Notes under the pieces: model-generated
Told to the model about the DNA's origin: nothing
Databases searched by the model: none
Seen by the model: the letters and a program-made list of their open reading frames with translations, nothing else
Position numbers and translations under genes: made by a program
Source of the DNA: CAYUYV01 sp964561475
Lineage (GTDB): Bacteria > Pseudomonadota > Alphaproteobacteria > JAJFIK01
Assembly (NCBI GenBank): GCA_964561475.1
Contig: CAZLPU010000013.1
Coordinates: forward strand, 10,789-74,788
Direction: 5' to 3'
Length of the DNA: 64,000 nt
Part shown: positions 8,463-16,797 of the stretch, in pieces
How the letters are laid out: the number at the start of each line of letters is the position of its first letter
Position numbering within the stretch: position 1 is the stretch's first letter

Positions 8463-10217
8463 ATGACCGACACTCAGAGCCAGTCCGTCACTTTTCCCGC
8501 CATGTCCATGCAGGCGGCCCACGACCTGCTCACCGCCCCCGGGGGCCCGTTTGAAATGGAAGAGGTGGTCGTGGGAGGGGTGACCTTCCGGACCTACAAG
8601 AACCAGCCGCCGTCCATCCGGGCGGTGCTGGAAGCGGGCCGGGCCTGGGGCGACCTCCCTTATCTGGTGTTCGAGGATGAGCGGGTGTCCTATGAGCAGC
8701 ATTACCGGGGCGTGGTGCGGCTCGCGCGGGAATTGCGGGACATCTACGACGTGCAGAAAGGCGACCGGGTCGTGATCGCCATGCGCAATTTCCCGGAATG
8801 GTCCGTGGCCTTCTGGGCGGTCGTGGCGATCGGCGGTGTGGCGGTGCCTCTCAATGCCTGGGGCACGGGACCGGAACTCGAATACGGCATCACCGATTCA
8901 GGCTCCAAGGTGCTGATCGTGGATGAGGAGCGGTTGCGCCGCCTCGTGCCCCATATGAGCGAGATCACCGTACGGGGCACCATCGTGGCCAGAGCCTCCG
9001 GGCCTTTGCCCGCCGATGGGGAGCGCTTCGAAGACATCGTCTCCCGGACACGGGATTACGCCACCCTGCCGGACCAGCCCCTGCCGGAGGTGGACATTCA
9101 CCCGGATGACGATGCGACGATCTTTTATACCTCCGGGACCACGGGCAAGCCCAAGGGTGCCCTGGGCACCCACCGGAATTTCCTCACCAACCTGATGAAC
9201 CTGATGTGTTCCCAGGCCCGGGCGGCCCTGCGCCGGGGGGAAGAGCCGCCCCAGCCGGATCCCACGGCGCCCCGCCGGGGCATGCTGCTCTCGGTGCCCC
9301 TGTTCCATGCCACCGGTTGTCACTCCATCCTTGTGCCGAGCATGGCGTCGGGCTCAAAGCTCGTGATGATGTACAAATGGGAGCCGGAACGGGCGATGGA
9401 GCTGATCCAGGAGGAACGGCTCAACCAGTTTGGCGGTGTGCCCGCCATGGTCTGGCAGGTGCTGGAGCATCCCCGGTTCCACGAATACGATCTGTCCTCG
9501 GTGGAAGGCATTTCCTATGGCGGTGCCCCGGCGGCTCCGGGGCTGGTGACGCGCATTGGCGAAGAGTTTCCCCATGTTCTGCCGGGGAACGGTTATGGCC
9601 TCACGGAGATTTCCTCCGCCGTCAGTCAGAATGTGGGCCACGACTATAAGCTGCGTCCGGACAGTGTAGGCTGCGCGCTCCCGGTCAACGATGCCAAGAT
9701 CGTCGGGGACAACGGAGAGACCCTGCCCGTGGGTCAGGTGGGCGAGCTGTGGCTCAAGGGTCCGAATGTGGTCAAGGGCTACTGGAACAAGCCGGAGGCT
9801 ACGGCCAAGACCTTCGAGGACGGCTGGCTCAAATCCGGCGACATCGCGCGCATGGATGAAGAAGGCTTCATCTATATTCTCGACCGGGCCAAGGACATGC
9901 TCATCCGTGGCGGCGAGAACATCTACTGCGTGGAAGTGGAAGACGCCCTTTACAGCCACGAAGAGGTGATGGACGCGGCCGTCATAGGCATTCCCCACGA
10001 TGTGCTTGGGGAAGAGGTCGGCGCCATCGTCCAGGTCACGCCAGGGTCACAGGTGGTGGAAGCGGAATTGCAGGCCCATGTCCGCTCCCGCCTTGCAGGG
10101 TTCAAGGTGCCCATCCGCATCGATATCCGGGAAGAACCCCTGCCGCGCAATCCCAACGGCAAGATCCTGAAACGTCAGCTCCGGGATGAATTTCTCGCGG
10201 ATCATAACGCAGGCTGA
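8463..10217 (+). CDS. Acyl-CoA synthetase / class I adenylate-forming ligase
   Basis: 584 residues. The start at 8463 (MTDTQSQS) has GGAGG about nine bases upstream; an earlier in-frame ATG at 8436 lacks one. The P-loop-like A3 motif is FYTSGTTGKPKG, A5 is GNGYGLTEISS, A7/A8 is LKSGDIARMDEEGFIYILDR, and the A10 lysine is in NPNGKILKRQLRD. The enzyme would adenylate a fatty or aromatic acid and pass it to CoA. It is a single gene between the exported protein and a convergent esterase-like gene; the downstream acyl-CoA dehydrogenases at 18976-21275 are possible metabolic partners. Chain-length preference cannot be read from sequence. Confidence 0.9.
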   Translation: MTDTQSQSVTFPAMSMQAAHDLLTAPGGPFEMEEVVVGGVTFRTYKNQPPSIRAVLEAGRAWGDLPYLVFEDERVSYEQHYRGVVRLARELRDIYDVQKGDRVVIAMRNFPEWSVAFWAVVAIGGVAVPLNAWGTGPELEYGITDSGSKVLIVDEERLRRLVPHMSEITVRGTIVARASGPLPADGERFEDIVSRTRDYATLPDQPLPEVDIHPDDDATIFYTSGTTGKPKGALGTHRNFLTNLMNLMCSQARAALRRGEEPPQPDPTAPRRGMLLSVPLFHATGCHSILVPSMASGSKLVMMYKWEPERAMELIQEERLNQFGGVPAMVWQVLEHPRFHEYDLSSVEGISYGGAPAAPGLVTRIGEEFPHVLPGNGYGLTEISSAVSQNVGHDYKLRPDSVGCALPVNDAKIVGDNGETLPVGQVGELWLKGPNVVKGYWNKPEATAKTFEDGWLKSGDIARMDEEGFIYILDRAKDMLIRGGENIYCVEVEDALYSHEEVMDAAVIGIPHDVLGEEVGAIVQVTPGSQVVEAELQAHVRSRLAGFKVPIRIDIREEPLPRNPNGKILKRQLRDEFLADHNAG

Positions 10218-10243
10218 TCTTCATCCGCACAGGTCTGGAGTGG

Positions 10244-10265
10244 GGCACCGGTTGAGGCCGGTGCC
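10244..10265. terminator. Hairpin between convergent acyl-CoA ligase and esterase-like genes
   Basis: GGCACCGG at 10244-10251 pairs with CCGGTGCC at 10258-10265 around the loop TTGAGG. It lies 26 bp after the ligase stop and 21 bp after the esterase-like stop, the expected place for a shared terminator. It has no T-tract on either strand, so it may need Rho or act only as an RNA end stabiliser. Confidence 0.45.
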
Positions 10266-10286
10266 TGGGAGCCGCGAGGGGCCGTA

Positions 10287-11387
10287 TCAGGGATTGACGG
10301 CCCTTCGAAACTGGGCGCCCATCACGCCGAAAGCGAGATCCGCAACATCCACCAGGGGGGCATAGAACATAAAGTCGTGGATGGTGGTGGGAAACTGGCG
10401 TTCCCCGGATGCGACTTCGTTCTCCCTCTGACGGCGGACGAAAAAGCCGCCATCATCCCGGGTCAGGGCATGGCCTGCGCTGATCACCAGAGTGGTGGGC
10501 AGGCCCCGGAAACTTGCGGCCTCAAGGGGCGAAATCACGCCGCTCGGTTCTTCCTCTTCTTCCTCCAGGGACAGATAGGTTTTGCGTATGAACGCGAGAT
10601 CCGCCAGGGAGGGTTGATAGCCGCCCTGGCCATAGACCTCCCTGGACTCGAACAGAGGCTCGTCGTTCAGCAGCAGCAACGGGGTCATCAGACCCAGGAA
10701 CCGCAAACCCTCGGGCCGGTTCATCCGTACATTGACCGCCGTGACCGCGGCCAGCAGGCCGCCTGCATCATCCCCTGCAAGACCGATCCGTTTCGGGTCG
10801 CCCCCAAGGGCCGAGCCCTGGCGCGCCACCCAGTCTAAAGCTTCCGCGCAGTCTTCCAGGGCCGCCGGATAGGGGGCCTCCGGGGCAAGGCGATAGTCGA
10901 TGCTGATCACCAGGGCTCCGCAGGACCGGCACAGGCGCCGGGCAACATGGTCATGGGTCTCGATGCTCCCGGAAATCAGGGAACCACCGTGAAAATAAAG
11001 CAGGATCGGCGGCAGCACGTCGGCCGGGTTCACGGGACGGTAGAGCCGGGCAGGGGTCTTGTTCTCCGAGAGGGGCACATCGGTGTTGACGATTTCCCCG
11101 ACTTCCACGGGCCGCGACTGGAGGGTCCGGGCCCGGTCCGCCAGGTCTTCCCGGATCTGCGCCACGGATTTGCGGTGCAAGGGCGTGACCTCGGGTCCGG
11201 CGAGCAGGGTGTTCAGGGCGGCGGACTGGCGGTCCAGATCCTCCTGATCCGCGGTTCCCAGATCACCGGCATTGGCCAGGGGCCGGCCAGGGCTCAGAAG
11301 GGCGGCGCCCGCGGTCAGGGACAGGGCCGTGCGGCGGGTGATCGAGTGCTTTCCGGGCAACAGGGGGGCAGTGGGAAGCTTGGGCAT
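10287..11387 (-). CDS. Tat-exported HSL-type alpha/beta-hydrolase homologue lacking catalytic Ser and Asp
   Basis: 366 residues. The N-terminus has a twin-arginine signal (ITRRTALSLTAGAALL, Arg18-Arg19), predicting folded export to the periplasm. The fold is the hormone-sensitive-lipase group: oxyanion motif YFHGGS (residues 131-136), then SIDYRLAPEAPYPA. At the nucleophile elbow the usual G-D-S-A-G reads GDDAGG, Asp207 replacing Ser. The acid motif, normally D-P-L-x-D, reads SAGHALTRDDG with Ala307 at the Asp position. His337 (TIHDFMF) remains. Six consecutive Glu occur at 275-280. The substitutions were read directly from the DNA; there is no frameshift. Likely a non-hydrolytic binding protein or pseudoenzyme. 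It is divergent from the giant beta-helix gene. Confidence 0.85.
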   Translation of the reverse strand: MPKLPTAPLLPGKHSITRRTALSLTAGAALLSPGRPLANAGDLGTADQEDLDRQSAALNTLLAGPEVTPLHRKSVAQIREDLADRARTLQSRPVEVGEIVNTDVPLSENKTPARLYRPVNPADVLPPILLYFHGGSLISGSIETHDHVARRLCRSCGALVISIDYRLAPEAPYPAALEDCAEALDWVARQGSALGGDPKRIGLAGDDAGGLLAAVTAVNVRMNRPEGLRFLGLMTPLLLLNDEPLFESREVYGQGGYQPSLADLAFIRKTYLSLEEEEEEPSGVISPLEAASFRGLPTTLVISAGHALTRDDGGFFVRRQRENEVASGERQFPTTIHDFMFYAPLVDVADLAFGVMGAQFRRAVNP

Positions 11388-11556
11388 GGGTCTATCGTCT
11401 CCCGTTGATGGGTTTTGCCCACTCTTTCATGGCGGTGCGGTTGGTCAAGGCATGGGATCACTCTTTTCACGGCATTGTTTCCAGGGCATGATCTCTTCCG
11501 GTTGAGCAGGGGTGGCGCCGAACGGATGCGACGGGCGCCTGAGGGGGGACTGACCG

Positions 11557-14500
11557 GTGCCGTTTATTGACCTTTCTGATTCGCGCGTGCAGGCGCTTAT
11601 TTTTAAAGACATTGAGGAAACCGGGCTTTGGTATCCTGACGAGACCGTGCTCAGCGAGCCTGTCCAACTGGCCCTTACGATGTCCGAACCGGGCAAGGAG
11701 GATTGCGAGAAGATCGCGGCGGAACTTTATCCCGGCGGGATCACCCCTGAGAATTTCCAGGGGGCGCAGGTTAAGGCCGCAGGCCTCACCCAGCTTCTCA
11801 GCAAGGCAAAAGACGAGGCCAAGAAAGGACGGTTCTCCCGTGGCTTCACGCTGGCCGGGCTGGATGTCGAGGGCCGGCTCGGGCTCAGCGATTTTGAGTG
11901 CGACTACGCCATGCGTCTGGCCGGGTGCCGGATCGAAGGGGGGATCAATCTCTACTTTGCGCGTATCCATGCCTTCTCCCTCCTGGCCTCTGTGTGTGGC
12001 GAGATCGATGCCCGCGGCGTGACGGTCACCGGCGATTTCGCCCTGACCGGCGTGCGATTGAGCAAGGGCGCGTTTGTTGAAGACGCCCTGGTCGAAGGCA
12101 AAGTCATTGTCACCCATGCGTGCCTGAACAAGGCGGATCCGGATCAGGTCATCTCTGAGCGGATCAGTGGGCGGGAGAGCCGGGGCGCCATCGCATTCAG
12201 CCTCGATGGCAGTACCATCCGGGATGATGTGTTTCTGGATGATTTGCAGGTTTTGGGCGCCCTCGTCCTCGAACACACGACAATCAAATCCGGCCTGATC
12301 ATTCGTGGTGCCGAGGTGAAAGGAAAGGGGGACGTTGTTTCGGACCCCAAACGCGGGATCAAGCGGCTCCGTGGCTTTGCCCTCACGGCGCTCAATGCCA
12401 AGATCTCCGGTGGCGTTGTCTTCTCCGACTCGGTCTTTGCGGGCGAAGTCCGGATGATGTCCATGGTGACGGAAGGTACGGTCTACTTCTCGAACGTGAC
12501 CGTGGACGGAGCGAATGGCCGTTCGCTGCTTTTCGATTTCGCCGATATTCAGGGCGATCTGCGCTTCCGGGGCGTGACGGCCACCGGCTGCATCCGTATG
12601 CGTAAGGCCCAGATCCTTGGAGATCTTGTTTTCAGCAGAGGGGCCGGCGGGAGAGCCGATGATCCTGCCTGTAACATTCAAAGCCGATATACGTCCTTTG
12701 ACGAAAACCAGGCCTCAATTGATGCGTTTGAACGGATCAAGGGCTACGCCATGCGCCTGTCCGGCGCAGTCATTGGCGGGAATCTGCGCATCATCGGCTC
12801 ACCGGAGCGCAAAGTGTGCTTCGGCGGCACCCTCGATTTCAACAATGTCTCGGTGGGACGCAAATTCCGGATGACGGGCTGTGAGGTCAAGCACAAGGCC
12901 GAAGAGCACAGCGCCCTGCGTGCCCAGTTCATGAAGATCGGCGGTGATGTGCGCTGGGCTGGCGTCACCATAACGGGGACCGTCGATCTTCAGGATGCGG
13001 AAGTCAGCGGCAGCTTTGCCATTGTACCCTATACGGATGGTGAAGGCGACGACGACCAAAGGGACAACGGCAATGTGTCCGGACGGGTGGCCCCCTCCAC
13101 CATTGATGGCAAGCGTGGCGAAGCCATGCTCCTGCGGCGCATCATTGTTGGGGGCGATTTCCGGATTGATGGTCAGGTTTCCAAGGACAATTCCGATGGG
13201 GCCTTCGACATTTGCGGCACGATCCTGCTGACCGGAGCCCATGTGGGCGGTGAGCTGATCCTGGCGGCAGGAACCTGCCGTGTCGGCACGGCTCAGGACA
13301 ATGAAATCGACCACATGGGGGTGGCGTTCGGGGCCCGGGCGGCGGTGATCGAGCGGGGCCTTTACATCGAGCGGGACTTCAAGGCCATCGGCGAAATGCG
13401 CCTGAACGATGCCCAGATCAACGGTGACCTGCGCATCGCCAAGGCCAGCCTCTCCATCTCCGCCGAACATGTCCGTGAACACCCTTTTGCCTTGAGGCTG
13501 GAGCGGACCAAGGTGGAGGGCAGCCTCTATATCGGCGGCTATGGCGGGGAACGGGACCGAGCCCTCACCGTAGGGGATGACTGGAAGCAGGCCCCCCGCT
13601 TCACCTGCCGTGGTCCGATCTCCATGACCGGTGCCCAGATCACCAGCAGTGTGCGGATCGACGCCACCCATGTCACGTCCCTCCGGCGCGAGGTCGAGGC
13701 AGGCACTCTTGGTTGTGAGGCGATCGGTCACCACGAACTCATTACGCAGATGGTCGCTCTGCGGGCGGATCTCATCACGATCGGGAAAGGCCTTTATTTC
13801 GGGAGCCGGCTTGAGGTTCCCACCTTTCTGGACGGCACTTTCCTGCTCAACGGCAGTGATGTCGCGGGCCGGGTCGAGATGAGCGGTCTGATCGTCCATG
13901 ACCCGTCGCCGAAGAGGGGCTCCCACAAGGGGGCGATCCTGGCGGAAAATGTCACGGTCCAGTCCAATTTCGACCTGAGCAAATGCGTTATCCTGGGCGG
14001 AGTGGTCCTGACACAGATTGAAGTGTCCGGAACCTGCCATATCGAAGAAACGCTCATTGCCTCCACGGCGGCCATCCGCAAATCCGAAAGCAAACCGGAT
14101 GCTTCTGAAGCGCTTATCCGGCCGGATATGAACCCGGACGGCACGGCCTTATCAATGCTTGCGGGGCAGTTCGGCCGTAGCCTGAAGATCCGCCATTCGG
14201 TCCAGGTCTTTGGTGCGCTGAACATGACTGCCGCGCAGATCAGTAATGACCTGGAAATATGGCTCAAGACACTGCGCAAAGCCAGTGGCCTTGCCGATGA
14301 ACTTGCCCATGTTTTGGACCGTGAAAGTGCCTATGGAAAGGCATTGAACCTTCAGACGGTGAAGGTTTGCGGATCCCAGCCGGAAACGATCCCGGATTTC
14401 TGGGGCGAACGGGCGCGTGTGGGCGGGGTGTTCTATCTCGGCTTTCTTGCGGACCAGACCGAACCTGATAACGCCGGTGATGGCGGGGCTGATGACTCAC

Positions 14501-15636
14501 CATCGGATCAAGACCTCGGCGGGCGTCTGAATTTCACCGACATGGTGGTCAATACGCTGAAGGATTCGCCGCGGAGCTGGCCCGAACAGGGCAACCTGAT
14601 CCTGAACGGCTTCATCTATGACCGGCTCTTTATCGACCATGACAGGGACGCGTCAAAGCTGTTTCTGGACGATGACGGGAAGGCTGCGCCCTGGACGGCG
14701 GAGCGCCGACTCGAGTGGCTGAAACTGGCCTTGTCCGCGACCAAACAATATCAGGACGCGGGCTATTCCCCCCGTCTTCTATACAACCAACTCTCCACCG
14801 TCTTCCGCCGGATGGGGTTGACCCGCGATGCGGAAAGGGTGGATGCGGAGAATTACAATCGGCGCCTGTTCCATCAGGATTTCGGTCCTTCGAGCCGGAA
14901 CTGGGTTTGGCGCCTCCTGAGCCGCGCTCTCTTCCTTCTGTCGCTTCCCGCCCGGGCAATGATCTGGTTCTTTTACGGTGTCGGCACCTATTATGGCTAC
15001 CGGCCCTGGCGGGTGTTTTTCATCCTGGTGCCCTGGTTCCTACTCGGGTTTTGGTTGAGCTACAGCGCCTATTATTCCCAGACCAAGAATGGGGATGGTG
15101 AGACGGAGAAGACCGTCACCATCGATAACTTCACCTACAAGGTGCGGGCGTCCTGCATGGTGCCGGCGGACGAAGGGTTCTACTTCAATTTCATGTTCCG
15201 GGCCCGGCAACGGATCGCGGAAATCAACGAGGAAATCGAGAAAAAGAACAATGAGCAGCGGGAGGCCCTGGAAGCCGAGCGGACCTTCCTCGAACGACTT
15301 GAGACCCCTCAAAGTCAGGAATACATAGTGGTTGACGGCTTCCCCCGCCCCAACCTGTTCCTCTTCACCTTGGACAGTATCGTGCCCCTGGACCTTGGTG
15401 TGGACCGGTACTGGCGGATGAGTGATACGGAGGAGTTCTGCCGTCCGGCTCAGTTGCAAGTCGGCACCGTGACAATCACGGCAGAGATTTTCGGCTATCC
15501 GCTGTCCTTCAGGGTCCTGCATTTCCTCTTCAAGATCGTCGGCTATGTGCTGGTCACGGTTCTGATCGCCGCGGCCTCGGGACTTATCAGGCCGAATGTG
15601 TTAACCGTCTCCCCTCAGTCACGGTCCGACACCTGA
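11557..15636 (+). CDS. Giant predicted beta-helix protein with C-terminal membrane domain
   Basis: 1359 residues, start GTG with GAGGGGGG about nine bases upstream and an in-frame stop just before. Residues about 90-1035 are built from irregular repeats of roughly 20-30 residues with a Gly-x-(Leu/Val/Ile)-x-(Leu/Ile)-x-(Gly/Asn)-Ala-x-(Val/Ile) pattern, for example LDVEGRLGLSDFE, GGINLYFARIHAF, VGGELILAAGTC and IEGGINL. They are pentapeptide-like and suggest a long parallel beta-helix. A helical linker (about 1046-1115) leads to hydrophobic helices near 1122-1145 and 1148-1170 (YRPWRVFFILVPWFLLGFWL), then a charged coiled coil (about 1217-1251), LFTLDSIVPLDLGVDRYW, and a last membrane helix near 1320-1345. 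There is no N-terminal signal, so the helix is probably cytoplasmic. Similar layouts occur in large uncharacterised membrane proteins sometimes labelled oxidoreductases; function unknown. The base composition looks like its neighbours. Confidence 0.85.
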   Translation: MPFIDLSDSRVQALIFKDIEETGLWYPDETVLSEPVQLALTMSEPGKEDCEKIAAELYPGGITPENFQGAQVKAAGLTQLLSKAKDEAKKGRFSRGFTLAGLDVEGRLGLSDFECDYAMRLAGCRIEGGINLYFARIHAFSLLASVCGEIDARGVTVTGDFALTGVRLSKGAFVEDALVEGKVIVTHACLNKADPDQVISERISGRESRGAIAFSLDGSTIRDDVFLDDLQVLGALVLEHTTIKSGLIIRGAEVKGKGDVVSDPKRGIKRLRGFALTALNAKISGGVVFSDSVFAGEVRMMSMVTEGTVYFSNVTVDGANGRSLLFDFADIQGDLRFRGVTATGCIRMRKAQILGDLVFSRGAGGRADDPACNIQSRYTSFDENQASIDAFERIKGYAMRLSGAVIGGNLRIIGSPERKVCFGGTLDFNNVSVGRKFRMTGCEVKHKAEEHSALRAQFMKIGGDVRWAGVTITGTVDLQDAEVSGSFAIVPYTDGEGDDDQRDNGNVSGRVAPSTIDGKRGEAMLLRRIIVGGDFRIDGQVSKDNSDGAFDICGTILLTGAHVGGELILAAGTCRVGTAQDNEIDHMGVAFGARAAVIERGLYIERDFKAIGEMRLNDAQINGDLRIAKASLSISAEHVREHPFALRLERTKVEGSLYIGGYGGERDRALTVGDDWKQAPRFTCRGPISMTGAQITSSVRIDATHVTSLRREVEAGTLGCEAIGHHELITQMVALRADLITIGKGLYFGSRLEVPTFLDGTFLLNGSDVAGRVEMSGLIVHDPSPKRGSHKGAILAENVTVQSNFDLSKCVILGGVVLTQIEVSGTCHIEETLIASTAAIRKSESKPDASEALIRPDMNPDGTALSMLAGQFGRSLKIRHSVQVFGALNMTAAQISNDLEIWLKTLRKASGLADELAHVLDRESAYGKALNLQTVKVCGSQPETIPDFWGERARVGGVFYLGFLADQTEPDNAGDGGADDSPSDQDLGGRLNFTDMVVNTLKDSPRSWPEQGNLILNGFIYDRLFIDHDRDASKLFLDDDGKAAPWTAERRLEWLKLALSATKQYQDAGYSPRLLYNQLSTVFRRMGLTRDAERVDAENYNRRLFHQDFGPSSRNWVWRLLSRALFLLSLPARAMIWFFYGVGTYYGYRPWRVFFILVPWFLLGFWLSYSAYYSQTKNGDGETEKTVTIDNFTYKVRASCMVPADEGFYFNFMFRARQRIAEINEEIEKKNNEQREALEAERTFLERLETPQSQEYIVVDGFPRPNLFLFTLDSIVPLDLGVDRYWRMSDTEEFCRPAQLQVGTVTITAEIFGYPLSFRVLHFLFKIVGYVLVTVLIAAASGLIRPNVLTVSPQSRSDT

Positions 15637-15961
15637 GCAGACGGGATGCTTTCCATACCGTCGGCGCGGTTGCAAAAACGTGCCGACGGTCGTCAGGATA
15701 AGCCGTATTGAGCGAATCGGATCGGTGATCGGCGCCCACGAGCCGGCATGGTGTCAGGACCGGCACGCCATGACAGACACATTTCGATCCAAGTATTGGC
15801 CGAATACACCGGGAATCAGGTGTTTGGCCAAGCAACAAAACTTTTACAATATTTTCCGTGACATAGAGCCTGTGTGCCGCTATCAGCGGCGCGTGTGAGT
15901 TGTTGTCCAAAGATGCTTTCCCCGAAACCGCCGTACTCTAAGCCCAGCAGCGAGTCTTGGC
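15637..15961. other. Intergenic spacer with hairpin after the beta-helix gene
   Basis: The 325 bases hold no convincing gene. A perfect 9-bp stem, ACCGTCGGC at 15657-15665 with GCCGACGGT at 15682-15690 around a 16-base loop, begins 20 bp after the beta-helix stop and may end that transcript; no T-tract follows. Around 15800-15835 an imperfect palindrome (TTGGCC, ACACC, GGTGT, GGCCAA) occurs. The rest is more AT-rich than the genes around it and must contain the promoter of the dioxygenase gene. Confidence 0.4.
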
Positions 15962-16759
15962 ATGGTTGATCGTCACTTCGCGGACAAAATTCAATCCGTG
16001 GCCGACAGGGTCCGCGAACGCGGAGTTGCTATCGAGCCTGGGTTCAACGGCAGGGATTGGGCACCGGTCCTGCGCCACCTCGCAGCGCGGATCGGTACCG
16101 CCGTGTCCTATTTCGGTCAGGACACGGTGATGGATATCAAGCCATCCAAGAACAAGAATTGCGGCGGCATGTCTTTCGCCGGCACCCTGAAGTTTCCCCT
16201 CCATACGGACCTGGCCTGGTACCGGGGCTCGCCGCGCTATCTGGCCATGTTCTGCGTCCACCCGGGGGAAGGGGGCGGGGATGGGGTCTATGCGGATGGG
16301 TCGGAGGCGGCGGCTCTGCTCAACGGGCCCGATCTGGCCGAGCTTGAGAACACTCCCCTTCATTTTCCTGCCCCAAGCCATGTGGACTGGACCGGCCACA
16401 CCGGACCGGTGATCGGGCGTCCCGAGGCTGACAGTCCAGCGGCGATAGGGGGAGCCGGGCCTCGGATCCGGTTCAATCTGCGGGACATCGACCAGACCGT
16501 GGGCGGGCCGGCAAGGCGTTTCGCGGAGGCGCTTGAGGCATGCGCCCATCTGGTGCCCATGCGGGCTGGTCTCTTGATGGTCTACGACAATCACCGGTTC
16601 TGCCATGGCCGGACGGCCATCCAGGCGGGTACATCCAGCAGGCGCTTTCTGAAGCGCATGTATATCGAACCGTTGCCCGCTGCTCTCCAGACCCACCATG
16701 GGCAGCCGGGACACCGGCCTCCAGGGGGCACACGGACAATGCCCCCCGGTACCGTCTAG
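15962..16759 (+). CDS. TauD/TfdA-like Fe(II)/2-oxoglutarate dioxygenase
   Basis: 265 residues. The iron facial triad is visible as His81 and Asp83 in FPLHTDLAWY and His215 in HRFCHGRTAI; Arg in SSRRFLKRMY is a candidate for binding the 2-oxoglutarate carboxylate. The order and spacing fit the TauD/clavaminate-synthase-like fold. Family members hydroxylate small molecules such as taurine, gamma-butyrobetaine or amino acids; the substrate is not indicated. The C-terminal tail of about 25 residues (Gly/Pro/Thr-rich) is nonconserved-looking. The start is the first ATG of the frame, with a weak ribosome site. It is convergent with the nuclease gene, with only 38 bp between stops. Confidence 0.85.
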   Translation: MVDRHFADKIQSVADRVRERGVAIEPGFNGRDWAPVLRHLAARIGTAVSYFGQDTVMDIKPSKNKNCGGMSFAGTLKFPLHTDLAWYRGSPRYLAMFCVHPGEGGGDGVYADGSEAAALLNGPDLAELENTPLHFPAPSHVDWTGHTGPVIGRPEADSPAAIGGAGPRIRFNLRDIDQTVGGPARRFAEALEACAHLVPMRAGLLMVYDNHRFCHGRTAIQAGTSSRRFLKRMYIEPLPAALQTHHGQPGHRPPGGTRTMPPGTV

Positions 16760-16797
16760 AGCCAGTTCCCTCTGCGTCCTCGCCCAGCGTGCTGGCT

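Noticed and set aside
11467..14040. Long open frames on the minus strand across the beta-helix gene
   Set aside because: They are antisense frames in GC-rich coding DNA; their translations lack any family pattern, while the plus strand has a strong ribosome site and coherent repeats.
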